Assembly (NCBI RefSeq): GCF_010730355.1
Contig: NZ_AP022576.1
Coordinates: 3,162,001-3,226,000 of the forward strand
From: Mycobacterium florentinum
Lineage (GTDB): Bacteria > Actinomycetota > Actinomycetes > Mycobacteriales > Mycobacteriaceae
Direction: 5' to 3'
DNA length: 64,000 bases
Positions 7,893 through 15,556 of the stretch are shown in pieces. The notes below the pieces were generated by a model. It saw nothing but the letters and a program-made list of their open reading frames with translations. It was not told the origin of the DNA and made no database searches. Numbering within the stretch: the first letter of the stretch is position 1; every line of letters begins with the position of its first letter. A program made the translations under genes and the position numbers.

Positions 7893-8795
7893 GTGACAAA
7901 CCCCGTTGTCAGCCTGGAAATTCTGCGCACCGGACCGCTCGCCGTCGTCCAAGACCTCGGTCGGGTCGGGCAGGCCCACCTCGGCGTCGGCCGCTCCGGT
8001 GCCGCCGATCGTCGCTCGCACAAACTCGCCAACCGGCTGGTCGCAAACCCCGACGACCGCGCCACCGTCGAAGTGACGTTCGGGGGTTTCGCGGCCCGGG
8101 TGCACGGCGGTGACGTCGACATCGCGGTCACCGGCGCCGACACCGACCCATCGGTCAACGGAATCAAGTTCGGCACCAACAGCATTCATCATGTCCGCGA
8201 TGGCCAAGTGATTTCGCTGGGCACCCCGCGGGCCGGGCTGCGGACATACCTTGCGGTGCGTGGCGGCATCGCGGTGCAGCCGGTGCTGGGCTCGCGCAGC
8301 TACGACGTGATGTCGGCGATCGGCCCGTCGCCGCTGTCCCCTGGAGACCAGCTTCCGGTCGGCGCGCACACCGACGAATACCCCGAACTCGACCAGGCTC
8401 CGGTGGCGGCCATCACGGCCGAACCGGTCGAGCTGCTGGCGGTACCCGGACCACGCGACGACTGGTTCGTCGATCCCGCCGTCCTGGTGCACACCGACTG
8501 GGTGGCATCCGATCGCAGCGACCGGGTCGGGATGCGGTTGGTCGGCCGCCCGCTGCAGTACCGCTTCCCCGACCGGCAGCTGCCCAGCGAGGGCGCGACA
8601 AGGGGCGCAATTCAGGTGCCGCCCAACGGATTACCGGTAATCATGGGTCCCGATCATCCGATCACCGGCGGGTACCCGGTCGTCGGCGTGGTGATCGACG
8701 AGGACATCGACAAGGTCGCCCAGGTGCGGGCGGGCCAGCGCGTGCGACTGCACTGGGCACGCCCGCGATCACCGGTGGGCCCCCAGTCTCACTGA
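7893..8795 (+). CDS. pxpC: 5-oxoprolinase subunit PxpC (KipA family)
   Basis: Subunit C of 5-oxoprolinase (biotin-dependent carboxyltransferase-like/KipA, AHS2 domain), 300 aa, partner of the preceding PxpB; ortholog of Rv0263c. The start is GTG 7893, supported by AAGGAG at 7881-7886, which gives exactly the family length. Conserved stretches are [20 protein letters not shown] near the N-terminus and [18 protein letters not shown] with [17 protein letters not shown] near the C-terminus. With pxpB it forms a two-gene unit with a 14-bp gap. The PxpA subunit needed for the full reaction is not nearby. Confidence 0.88.
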   Translation: MTNPVVSLEILRTGPLAVVQDLGRVGQAHLGVGRSGAADRRSHKLANRLVANPDDRATVEVTFGGFAARVHGGDVDIAVTGADTDPSVNGIKFGTNSIHHVRDGQVISLGTPRAGLRTYLAVRGGIAVQPVLGSRSYDVMSAIGPSPLSPGDQLPVGAHTDEYPELDQAPVAAITAEPVELLAVPGPRDDWFVDPAVLVHTDWVASDRSDRVGMRLVGRPLQYRFPDRQLPSEGATRGAIQVPPNGLPVIMGPDHPITGGYPVVGVVIDEDIDKVAQVRAGQRVRLHWARPRSPVGPQSH

Positions 8796-8836
8796 GCCCG
8801 ATTCTCCTGATGCGAGGCCGGCGTCAAGACTGGTAG

Positions 8837-9391
<555 letters not shown>

Positions 9392-9602
9392 GTGTGCTCG
9401 AAATCTCGTTCACCCCAGCGTGATTCATCACAACGCGGTTGGCTACACTGTGAGTTGCTGTGGTTTTCCCAGCCGCTATTGTGGTGCACGCCACACTGAT
9501 TGACGGCCCTCACACCGCCTGACTTCCGAAGGTGAGCGGAAATTCACGCCCGGGTCATTGCGGGCAGCGCTCGGGCAACAATGGATTCCTAGCGTTGTCG
9601 CC

Positions 9603-11015
9603 ATGAAACTCTCGTTGGGCCGCTCGCATGTCCTTTCGAACTGGGACCCCGAAGACACGGCGGCCTGGGAGGCCGGCAACGACAAGATCGCTCGTCGCAA
9701 CCTGATCTGGTCGGTGGCCGCGGAGCACATCGGCTTCTCGGTCTGGTCGATCTGGTCGGTGATGGTGCTGTTCATGCCGGCGTCGGTGTACGGCTTTTCC
9801 GCCGGGGACAAATTCCTGCTCGGCGCCACCGCGACCCTGGTTGGGGCCTGCCTGCGCTTCCCCTACACGTTCGCCACCGCGAAGTTCGGCGGGCGCAACT
9901 GGACGGTGTTCTCGGCGCTGGTGCTGTTGATCCCGACCGTCGGCACGATGGTGCTGCTGGCCCACCCCGGTCTGCCGCTGTGGCCGTATCTGGTGTGCGC
10001 GGCGCTGGCCGGCCTCGGTGGCGGCAACTTCGCGTCGTCGATGACCAACATCAACGCGTTCTACCCGCAGCGCCTGAAGGGCTGGGCATTGGCGGTCAAC
10101 GCCGGAGGCGGCAATCTCGGTGTGCCGGCGGTCCAGCTGGTCGGCCTGCTCGTGATCGCGGCCGCCGGAAACCGACAGCCATATTGGGTGTGCGCCATTT
10201 ACCTTGTGCTGCTGGCGTTCGCCGGTATCGGCGCCGCGCTCTACATGGACAACCTGCAGCACTACCGCATCGATACCAACACCATGCGGGCGGTCCTGTC
10301 CGAGCCACACACCTGGGTGATCGCGCTGCTGTACATCGGCACCTTCGGCTCGTTCATCGGTTTCTCGTTCGCGTTTGGCCAGGTGCTGCAGATGAACTTC
10401 GTCGCCAGCGGCGAGAACACCGCGCAAGCCTCCCTGCACGCAGCCCAAATCGCTTTCTTGGGACCACTATTGGGATCAATATCGCGGGTTTACGGCGGCA
10501 AGCTCGCCGACCGCATCGGTGGCGGCAGGGTCACGCTCGCCGTCTTCTGTTCGATGATTCTGGCCGGCGGAATATTGGTCAGCGCAAGCACTTTCGGCAG
10601 TCATGGCGCCGGCCGGACTTCCGCCGCCACGATGGTCGGTTTCGTGATCGGCTTCGTCGCACTGTTCATCCTGTCCGGCATCGGCAATGGGTCTGTGTAC
10701 AAGATGATTCCGTCGATTTTCGAGGCGCGTAGTCACTCGCTGCAGATGGGCGAGACGGAGCGGCGGCAGTGGTCGCGCTCGATGTCTGGAGCACTGATCG
10801 GACTCGCCGGTGCGATCGGCGCCCTCGGCGGCGTCGGCGTCAACCTGGCACTGCGCCAGTCGTATCTGCACAGTGGTACCGCGACGTCGGCGTTCTGGGC
10901 CTTTACGTTGTGCTACGTGGCCGCCTCGGTACTGACCTGGGCGGTGTACGTCCGCCGTCCGCTCGAGGTGACCGCACCGGAGGCCGCATCGGGGGCTCGG
11001 CTGGCTACCGTATAA
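9603..11015 (+). CDS. narK3: Nitrate/nitrite transporter, NarK family (first of tandem pair)
   Basis: Major-facilitator membrane protein of the NarK/NarU family, 470 aa with about 12 predicted membrane helices; imports nitrate or exchanges nitrite. ATG 9603 gives the family N-terminus (SNWDPEDTAAWEAGNDKIARRNL). The family nitrate signatures occur as GLGGGNFASSMTNINAFYPQRLKG around residue 140 and GFVALFILSGIGNGSVYKMIP around residue 350. It is followed 345 bp later by a close paralog. Position next to aac and nnaR fits narK3 (Rv0261c), but which of the two copies is narK3 and which corresponds to narU cannot be settled by eye. Confidence 0.85.
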   Translation: MKLSLGRSHVLSNWDPEDTAAWEAGNDKIARRNLIWSVAAEHIGFSVWSIWSVMVLFMPASVYGFSAGDKFLLGATATLVGACLRFPYTFATAKFGGRNWTVFSALVLLIPTVGTMVLLAHPGLPLWPYLVCAALAGLGGGNFASSMTNINAFYPQRLKGWALAVNAGGGNLGVPAVQLVGLLVIAAAGNRQPYWVCAIYLVLLAFAGIGAALYMDNLQHYRIDTNTMRAVLSEPHTWVIALLYIGTFGSFIGFSFAFGQVLQMNFVASGENTAQASLHAAQIAFLGPLLGSISRVYGGKLADRIGGGRVTLAVFCSMILAGGILVSASTFGSHGAGRTSAATMVGFVIGFVALFILSGIGNGSVYKMIPSIFEARSHSLQMGETERRQWSRSMSGALIGLAGAIGALGGVGVNLALRQSYLHSGTATSAFWAFTLCYVAASVLTWAVYVRRPLEVTAPEAASGARLATV

Positions 11016-11360
11016 CCGCGGTATACGCGCGATACCGATTCGATAGAGAACTCGTAGAGCACGAAATGTGTTGCACCTCACTTCGAATTCCGCGAACACC
11101 CCGAAACCGTCGAGTAATTGACACCCTCAGCGATCTACCAGATAACTGGGATTCAACCTACAGGCGATATTGGCCCGAATAAGTTGACGCAGTTCGGTTC
11201 CGAATGTGAGCATCGAGACCACGGCAGGGCATGCCTCGCTAGTTCGCGGCGCCCGCAAGGGCATTGAAGGCCCGACTCACCGCAGCTCTTCCCACTGATG
11301 GGCTGAACTGGTTGACGCACAGATGATTTCGACCACTCGTTTACGGAAGGTGCAGATCGC
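11016..11360. other. Gap between the two transporter genes
   Basis: No coding sequence is supported. A small perfect hairpin, CGGTAT (11019-11024) and ATACCG (11032-11037), sits right after the first transporter's stop. The rest, less G+C-rich than the genes, presumably holds the promoter of the second transporter. I see no clear GlnR box. Confidence 0.5.
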
Positions 11361-12758
11361 ATGGGCCGCAGCCACCGCATCACGGACTGGAATCCGGACG
11401 ACGCTGCGGCCTGGGACGCCGGCAACAACAAGATCGCCCGCCGCAATCTGCTGTGCACGATGGCGGGTGACCATGTCGCCTTCTCGATCTGGACGTTGTG
11501 GTCGGTGATGGTGCTGTTCATGCCGATGTCGGTCTACGGCTTCCGCGCCAGCGACAAGTTGCTCCTCGGTGCGGTTGCCACTCTGGTCGGCGGCGGCGCA
11601 CGCATCCCCTACACCCTGGGCATCGCCAAGTTCGGTGGCCGCAACTGGACCGTGTTCTCCGCGTTCGTGCTGCTGGTCCCGACCGCGGGCACCATCGTCC
11701 TGCTGGCCAATCCCGGGCTGCCGTTGTGGCCGTATGTGATCTGCGCCGCACTGACCGGACTGGGCGGCGGAAATTACGCGGCATCGCTGGCCAACGTCAA
11801 CGCGTTCTATCCGCAGCGGCTCAAGGGCACGGCGCTGGCGATCAACGCCGGCGTCGGCAATCTCGGTGTCGCGGTGATCCAATTGATCGGCCTGCTGGCG
11901 CTGGCCACCGCCGGCCACCAGGCGCCATACCGGGTGTGCGCGGTCTACCTGATTCTGCTCACTGCCGTCGGTATCGCCGCGGCGCTGTTCATGGACAACC
12001 TCGACCACGGCATCCAGCTCAACCACATGCGCTCGACCCTCTTCGACCGCGACACCTGGGTGATCTCGCTGCTCTACATCTGCACCTTCGGCTCCTGGAT
12101 CGGGTTCTCCTTCGCCTTCGGTCAGATCCTGGAGGTCAACTTCGCGGCCAATGGCGAAAGCGCCGCGCATGCGTCGCTGCACGCGGCTCAAATCGCCTTT
12201 GTCGGGCCGCTATTGGGCTCGCTGGCGCGGATCTACGGCGGTCGGCTGGCGGACCGCCGTAGCGGTAGCCGCGTCACCCTGGGCGTCCTGGTGGGCATGA
12301 TCGTGGGCGCAGGCCTGCTGGTGGGCATCAGCACGGTCGAGGACCGCAGCGGCGCTACGTCGTCCACCGCAATGGTCGGCTCGGTCATCGGATTCATCGT
12401 CTTGTTCGTGTTGTCGGGAATGGGCAACGGCTCGGTGTTCAAACTGATCCCGTCGGTCTTCGAGGCGCGGAGTCGCTCGCTGGATGCCAGCGAGGCGGAG
12501 CGCCGGCAGTGGTCGCGTGCCAAATCGGGATCGCTGATCGGCATCTGCTCGGCGGTCGGGGCGCTCGGCGGCGTCGGAATCAACTTGGCGCTGCGCGAGT
12601 CCTACCTGCGCAGCGGCACCGAGACATCGGCGTATTGGCTGTTCCTGGCCTCCTACGTCGTCGCGGCAATCCTGACGTGGAGGATGTATGTGCGTCGCCC
12701 GGAGTCGACGTTGGCCGCACCGGATTCGGTGCTCACACCGGAACCCGCTCGGGTGTGA
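11361..12758 (+). CDS. Nitrate/nitrite transporter, NarK family (second of tandem pair)
   Basis: Second NarK-type MFS transporter, 465 aa, clearly a paralog of the upstream gene: the two share nearly the same N-terminus (WNPDDAAAWDAGNNKIARRN), the GLGGGNYAASLANVNAFYP motif and the ERRQWSRAKSGSLIG segment near the C-terminus. The start is ATG 11361 with GGAAGG ten bases upstream. It probably moves nitrate in or nitrite out for assimilation by NirBD encoded downstream. The tandem arrangement suggests either a local duplication or that the narU-like gene, located elsewhere in H37Rv, sits here instead. It is followed by nnaR after a short gap. Confidence 0.85.
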   Translation: MGRSHRITDWNPDDAAAWDAGNNKIARRNLLCTMAGDHVAFSIWTLWSVMVLFMPMSVYGFRASDKLLLGAVATLVGGGARIPYTLGIAKFGGRNWTVFSAFVLLVPTAGTIVLLANPGLPLWPYVICAALTGLGGGNYAASLANVNAFYPQRLKGTALAINAGVGNLGVAVIQLIGLLALATAGHQAPYRVCAVYLILLTAVGIAAALFMDNLDHGIQLNHMRSTLFDRDTWVISLLYICTFGSWIGFSFAFGQILEVNFAANGESAAHASLHAAQIAFVGPLLGSLARIYGGRLADRRSGSRVTLGVLVGMIVGAGLLVGISTVEDRSGATSSTAMVGSVIGFIVLFVLSGMGNGSVFKLIPSVFEARSRSLDASEAERRQWSRAKSGSLIGICSAVGALGGVGINLALRESYLRSGTETSAYWLFLASYVVAAILTWRMYVRRPESTLAAPDSVLTPEPARV

Positions 12759-12835
12759 CAATCACCGCAACATGGGCAATGCTTAAGCAATCGCCAGGTA
12801 ACGGTGCCGAAACGTCACAGGCATACACAGGTCGT

Positions 12836-13981
12836 ATGGAGCAGCCCGCCTCACCACCGCTAACCGGATACCGGATAGCGGTCACCTCGGCGCGCCGCTC
12901 CGAGGAGCTGTGCGCACTGCTGAGCCGTCAGGGCGCCGAGGTCTCCAGCGCCGCCGCGATCAACATGATCGCGTTGCCCGAAGACGACGAACTGCAGAGC
13001 AATACCGAAGCCGTGATCGCCGACCCGCCCGACATCTTGGTCGCGCACACCGGGATCGGATTTCGCGGCTGGGTGGCCGCAGCCGAAGGTTGGGGCCTGT
13101 CGAACCAACTCATCGGGTCGTTGTCCAAGGCGCGGGTGCTGGCCCGCGGGCCCAAGGCGACCGGTGCGCTGCGCGCTGCCGGCTTGCACGAGGAGTGGTC
13201 ACCGAAATCTGAATCCTCCCAAGAGCTTCTCAAGTACTTGCTCGAATCGCCGTTGTCCGGGCTACGTATCGCGGTCCAACTGCACGGTGCCGCCGACGCT
13301 TGGGACCCGTTCCCGGAATTCATCGGCGGCTTGCGCGCCGCCGGCGCCAACGTGGTGCCCATCCGGGTGTACCGGTGGAAGTCGACTCCCTTGGGCGGCA
13401 ACTTCGACCAACTGGTCACCGGAATCGCGCGACGCCAGTTCGATGCGGTCAGCTTCACCTCGGCGCCCGCCGCGGCGGCGGTCCTGGAACGCAGCCGCGA
13501 CTTGAATATCGAGACCCAGGTGATCGAGGCGCTGCGCACCGACGTCCACGCGATGTGCGTCGGCCCGGTGACGGCACAGCCATTACACCGCAAGAGCATT
13601 CCGACATCGGCGCCCGAACGAATGCGGTTGGGCGCCTTGGCCCGTCACATCGCAGAGAAGCTTCCGCTACTCGGATCGTGCAACGTGACGGCCGCGGGGC
13701 ACGCGGTCGAGATCCGCGGAAACTGCGTGCTGGTCGACGGTTCGGTCCAGTCACTGTCCGGGTCCGGGATGGCGGTGCTGCGCGCGTTGGCGCAGCGTCC
13801 CGGCGACGTCGTCGCCCGTGGTGATTTGTTACGGGTACTGCCCGGCAACAGCAACGACCCGCACGCCGTCGACACCGCCGTGCTACGACTGCGAACTGCA
13901 TTGGGCGACAAGAATATTGTCGCAACAGTCGTCAAACGTGGTTACCGGCTCGCGATCGACGAACCGGCGGTGATGCTATGA
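12836..13981 (+). CDS. nnaR: NnaR-type regulator: HemD-like domain fused to OmpR-type winged helix
   Basis: Transcription regulator of nitrate/nitrite assimilation, 381 aa, same length as Rv0260c. The N-terminal two-thirds is a uroporphyrinogen-III-synthase-like (HemD) fold, starting LTGYRIAVTSARRSEELCALL. The last ~100 residues are an OmpR/PhoB winged helix (LSGSGMAVLRALAQRPGDVV, then HAVDTAVLRLRTALGD and VVKRGYRL). No receiver domain is present. The M. smegmatis protein NnaR, as I recall, works with GlnR to activate nirBD and transporter genes. ATG 12836 is chosen because it opens the HemD domain. It is translationally coupled (ATGA) to the chelatase gene downstream. An enzymatic HemD role is possible but less likely. 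Confidence 0.85.
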   Translation: MEQPASPPLTGYRIAVTSARRSEELCALLSRQGAEVSSAAAINMIALPEDDELQSNTEAVIADPPDILVAHTGIGFRGWVAAAEGWGLSNQLIGSLSKARVLARGPKATGALRAAGLHEEWSPKSESSQELLKYLLESPLSGLRIAVQLHGAADAWDPFPEFIGGLRAAGANVVPIRVYRWKSTPLGGNFDQLVTGIARRQFDAVSFTSAPAAAAVLERSRDLNIETQVIEALRTDVHAMCVGPVTAQPLHRKSIPTSAPERMRLGALARHIAEKLPLLGSCNVTAAGHAVEIRGNCVLVDGSVQSLSGSGMAVLRALAQRPGDVVARGDLLRVLPGNSNDPHAVDTAVLRLRTALGDKNIVATVVKRGYRLAIDEPAVML

Positions 13982-14715
13982 GCCTGATACTTGCCGCACA
14001 CGGCACCCGCCGCCCGGGCGGTGTCGCGATGATCGGCGATCTGGCGGAACAGGTGAGCAGGCAGCTCGGCCGCACCGTGCGGGTCGCCTTCGTCGACGTC
14101 CTGGGACCCACACCCAGCGAGGTGCTTTCCGCGACCGGCGGCCACCGGGCCGTCGTGGTGCCCGCGTTCCTGTCCCGCGGCTACCACGTCCGCGCGGATG
14201 TCCCCGCGCACGTCGAGGCCAGCGGGCATCCCAATGTCATCGTCACCCCGGCGCTGGGCCCGGGCGGAGAGATCGCCCGGATCGTCGCCGACCAGCTGAT
14301 GAAATCTGGTTGGCGCCCAGGTGATTCGGTGATCCTCGGGGCGGCGGGAACATCGGATCCCGTCGCGCTCTCGGACCTGCACACCACGGCGACGCTGTTG
14401 TCCGCGCTGACCGGCTCACGAGTTACCCTGGGATTTGCCGCCATTGGCGATCCGCAGATCACCGAGGCCGTCGAGATGGCGCGTGCCGGCGGTGCGCGCC
14501 GCGTCGCGATCGCCTCCTATCTGCTCGCCGAAGGCCTGTTTCAGGAGAGGCTCCGGAACTGCGGTGCCGATCTGGTCAGCCGGCCGCTGGGGACGCATCC
14601 GCGACTGGCGCGCCTGATCGCGAACCGATTCCGCAGGGCGGTGCCGGTGGCGACGCGGCATCCGGTGCGCCGTTACCGCCCGGGCGCGCCGACACACGCG
14701 ATGCTTGATCTTTGA
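13978..14715 (+). CDS. CbiX/SirB-family sirohydrochlorin chelatase
   Basis: Probable sirohydrochlorin ferrochelatase, 245 aa, ortholog of Rv0259c. It would insert iron into sirohydrochlorin to make sirohaem, the cofactor of NirB encoded nearby. The N-terminal motif ILAAHGTRRPGG carries the expected metal-site His. The half-domain repeat includes SRGYHVRADVPAHVEASGHP, with further conserved His residues, and VILGAAGTSDP. The ATG overlaps the nnaR stop by 4 nt (ATGA), so the two are co-translated. Context (regulator, transporters, sirohaem nitrite reductase) supports a sirohaem role over cobalamin. Metal specificity is inferred. Confidence 0.8.
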   Translation: MSLILAAHGTRRPGGVAMIGDLAEQVSRQLGRTVRVAFVDVLGPTPSEVLSATGGHRAVVVPAFLSRGYHVRADVPAHVEASGHPNVIVTPALGPGGEIARIVADQLMKSGWRPGDSVILGAAGTSDPVALSDLHTTATLLSALTGSRVTLGFAAIGDPQITEAVEMARAGGARRVAIASYLLAEGLFQERLRNCGADLVSRPLGTHPRLARLIANRFRRAVPVATRHPVRRYRPGAPTHAMLDL

Positions 14716-14739
14716 TCACGCTCGGGTGATCCTGGCACC

Positions 14740-15189
14740 ATGCCCAGTCGCGAAGAACCATCGCGTGGGCTCCTCGACCCGGTCGCGAAGATGCTGCGGT
14801 TGCCGTTCGGCACACCGGAATTCATCGACCGGATCATCACCGGAGGGGTCAACCAGGTCGGCCGCCGCACGCTCTACATGCTGATCACTACGTGGGATGC
14901 CGCCGGCGGTGGGCCGTTCGCGGCGAGCGCGGTCGCGTCCACCGGGATGGCCAAGACCGCCGAGGTGGTGCAAAGCATGTTCATCGGACCGGTTTTCGGC
15001 CCGGTGCTGAAAGTGCTTGGCGCCGACAAGGCCGCCGTGCGGGCGTCGTTGTGCGCCTCACAGTTGGTCGGCCTCGGCATCATGCGCTACGGAGTGCGCT
15101 CCGAGCCGTTGCACTCGATGTCGGTCGACGCGCTCGTCGACGCGATCGGCCCAACGATGCAACGGTACCTGGTCGGCGATATCGGCTAG
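14740..15189 (+). CDS. TetR C-terminal-domain-like protein without HTH (Rv0258c-like)
   Basis: Conserved mycobacterial protein of 149 aa, corresponding to Rv0258c. The second half (FIGPVFGPVLKVLGADKAA, then SQLVGLGIMRYGVRSEPLHS and IGPTMQRYLVG) looks like the C-terminal ligand-binding/dimerisation domain of certain TetR regulators, where a GL..RY....EPL pattern is typical. There is no helix-turn-helix ahead of it: residues 1-35 are not TetR-like. It may bind a ligand or dimerise with a true TetR protein, or simply be a diverged relic. It ends convergently with nirD, the two stop codons overlapping. Function unknown. Confidence 0.6.
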   Translation: MPSREEPSRGLLDPVAKMLRLPFGTPEFIDRIITGGVNQVGRRTLYMLITTWDAAGGGPFAASAVASTGMAKTAEVVQSMFIGPVFGPVLKVLGADKAAVRASLCASQLVGLGIMRYGVRSEPLHSMSVDALVDAIGPTMQRYLVGDIG

Positions 15190-15542
15190 GCAGCCAATCG
15201 CGCGATCTGGATCTCTCCCTGGTCGGTAACGCGCACCTGGTACACCGGCACCGACACCCGAGGGTCGTCCAGGCAGCAACCGTCGTCCAACGCGAAAGCC
15301 TGCTTGAGAATGGGTGATTGGACGGTCACACGACCGCCACGGTCACCGACGATACCGCGCGAGATCACGGCCGCGCCGGAGAACGGGTCGACGTTGCCGA
15401 CAGCGTGCAGCGACCCGTCGTCCAGACGAAACAGCGCCGCCTGGGAACCGTCGTCGAGCAGCACACCGACTCCGCGACCCGGGATGAGGTGGTCGTAATT
15501 GCACGCAGTGGTCCACACCGAAATGTCGTTGAGAAGTGTCAC
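15186..15542 (-). CDS. nirD: Nitrite reductase small subunit NirD
   Basis: Small subunit of assimilatory NADH-dependent nitrite reductase, 118 aa as in Rv0253. The start is GTG 15542: AGGAGG lies four bases upstream. The ATG at 15560, overlapping the nirB stop, is less well supported. The protein has the Rieske-like beta fold of NirD but lacks the CxH...CxxH ligand pairs, as is normal for this subunit. It is encoded 14 bp after nirB in the same operon. Role: supports reduction of nitrite to ammonia by NirB in the cytoplasm. Confidence 0.92.
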   Translation of the reverse strand: MTLLNDISVWTTACNYDHLIPGRGVGVLLDDGSQAALFRLDDGSLHAVGNVDPFSGAAVISRGIVGDRGGRVTVQSPILKQAFALDDGCCLDDPRVSVPVYQVRVTDQGEIQIARLAA

Positions 15543-15556
15543 GCTGCCTCCTGAAC

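Noticed and set aside
9558-9602. Upstream extension of the first NarK gene from the TTG/GTG at 9558
   Set aside because: The extra residues lack family similarity; the paralog begins near the ATG-equivalent position.
13739-13978. Complete two-component response regulator reading of the nnaR C-terminus
   Set aside because: Only the winged helix is present; there is no receiver domain, and the N-terminal part is HemD-like.
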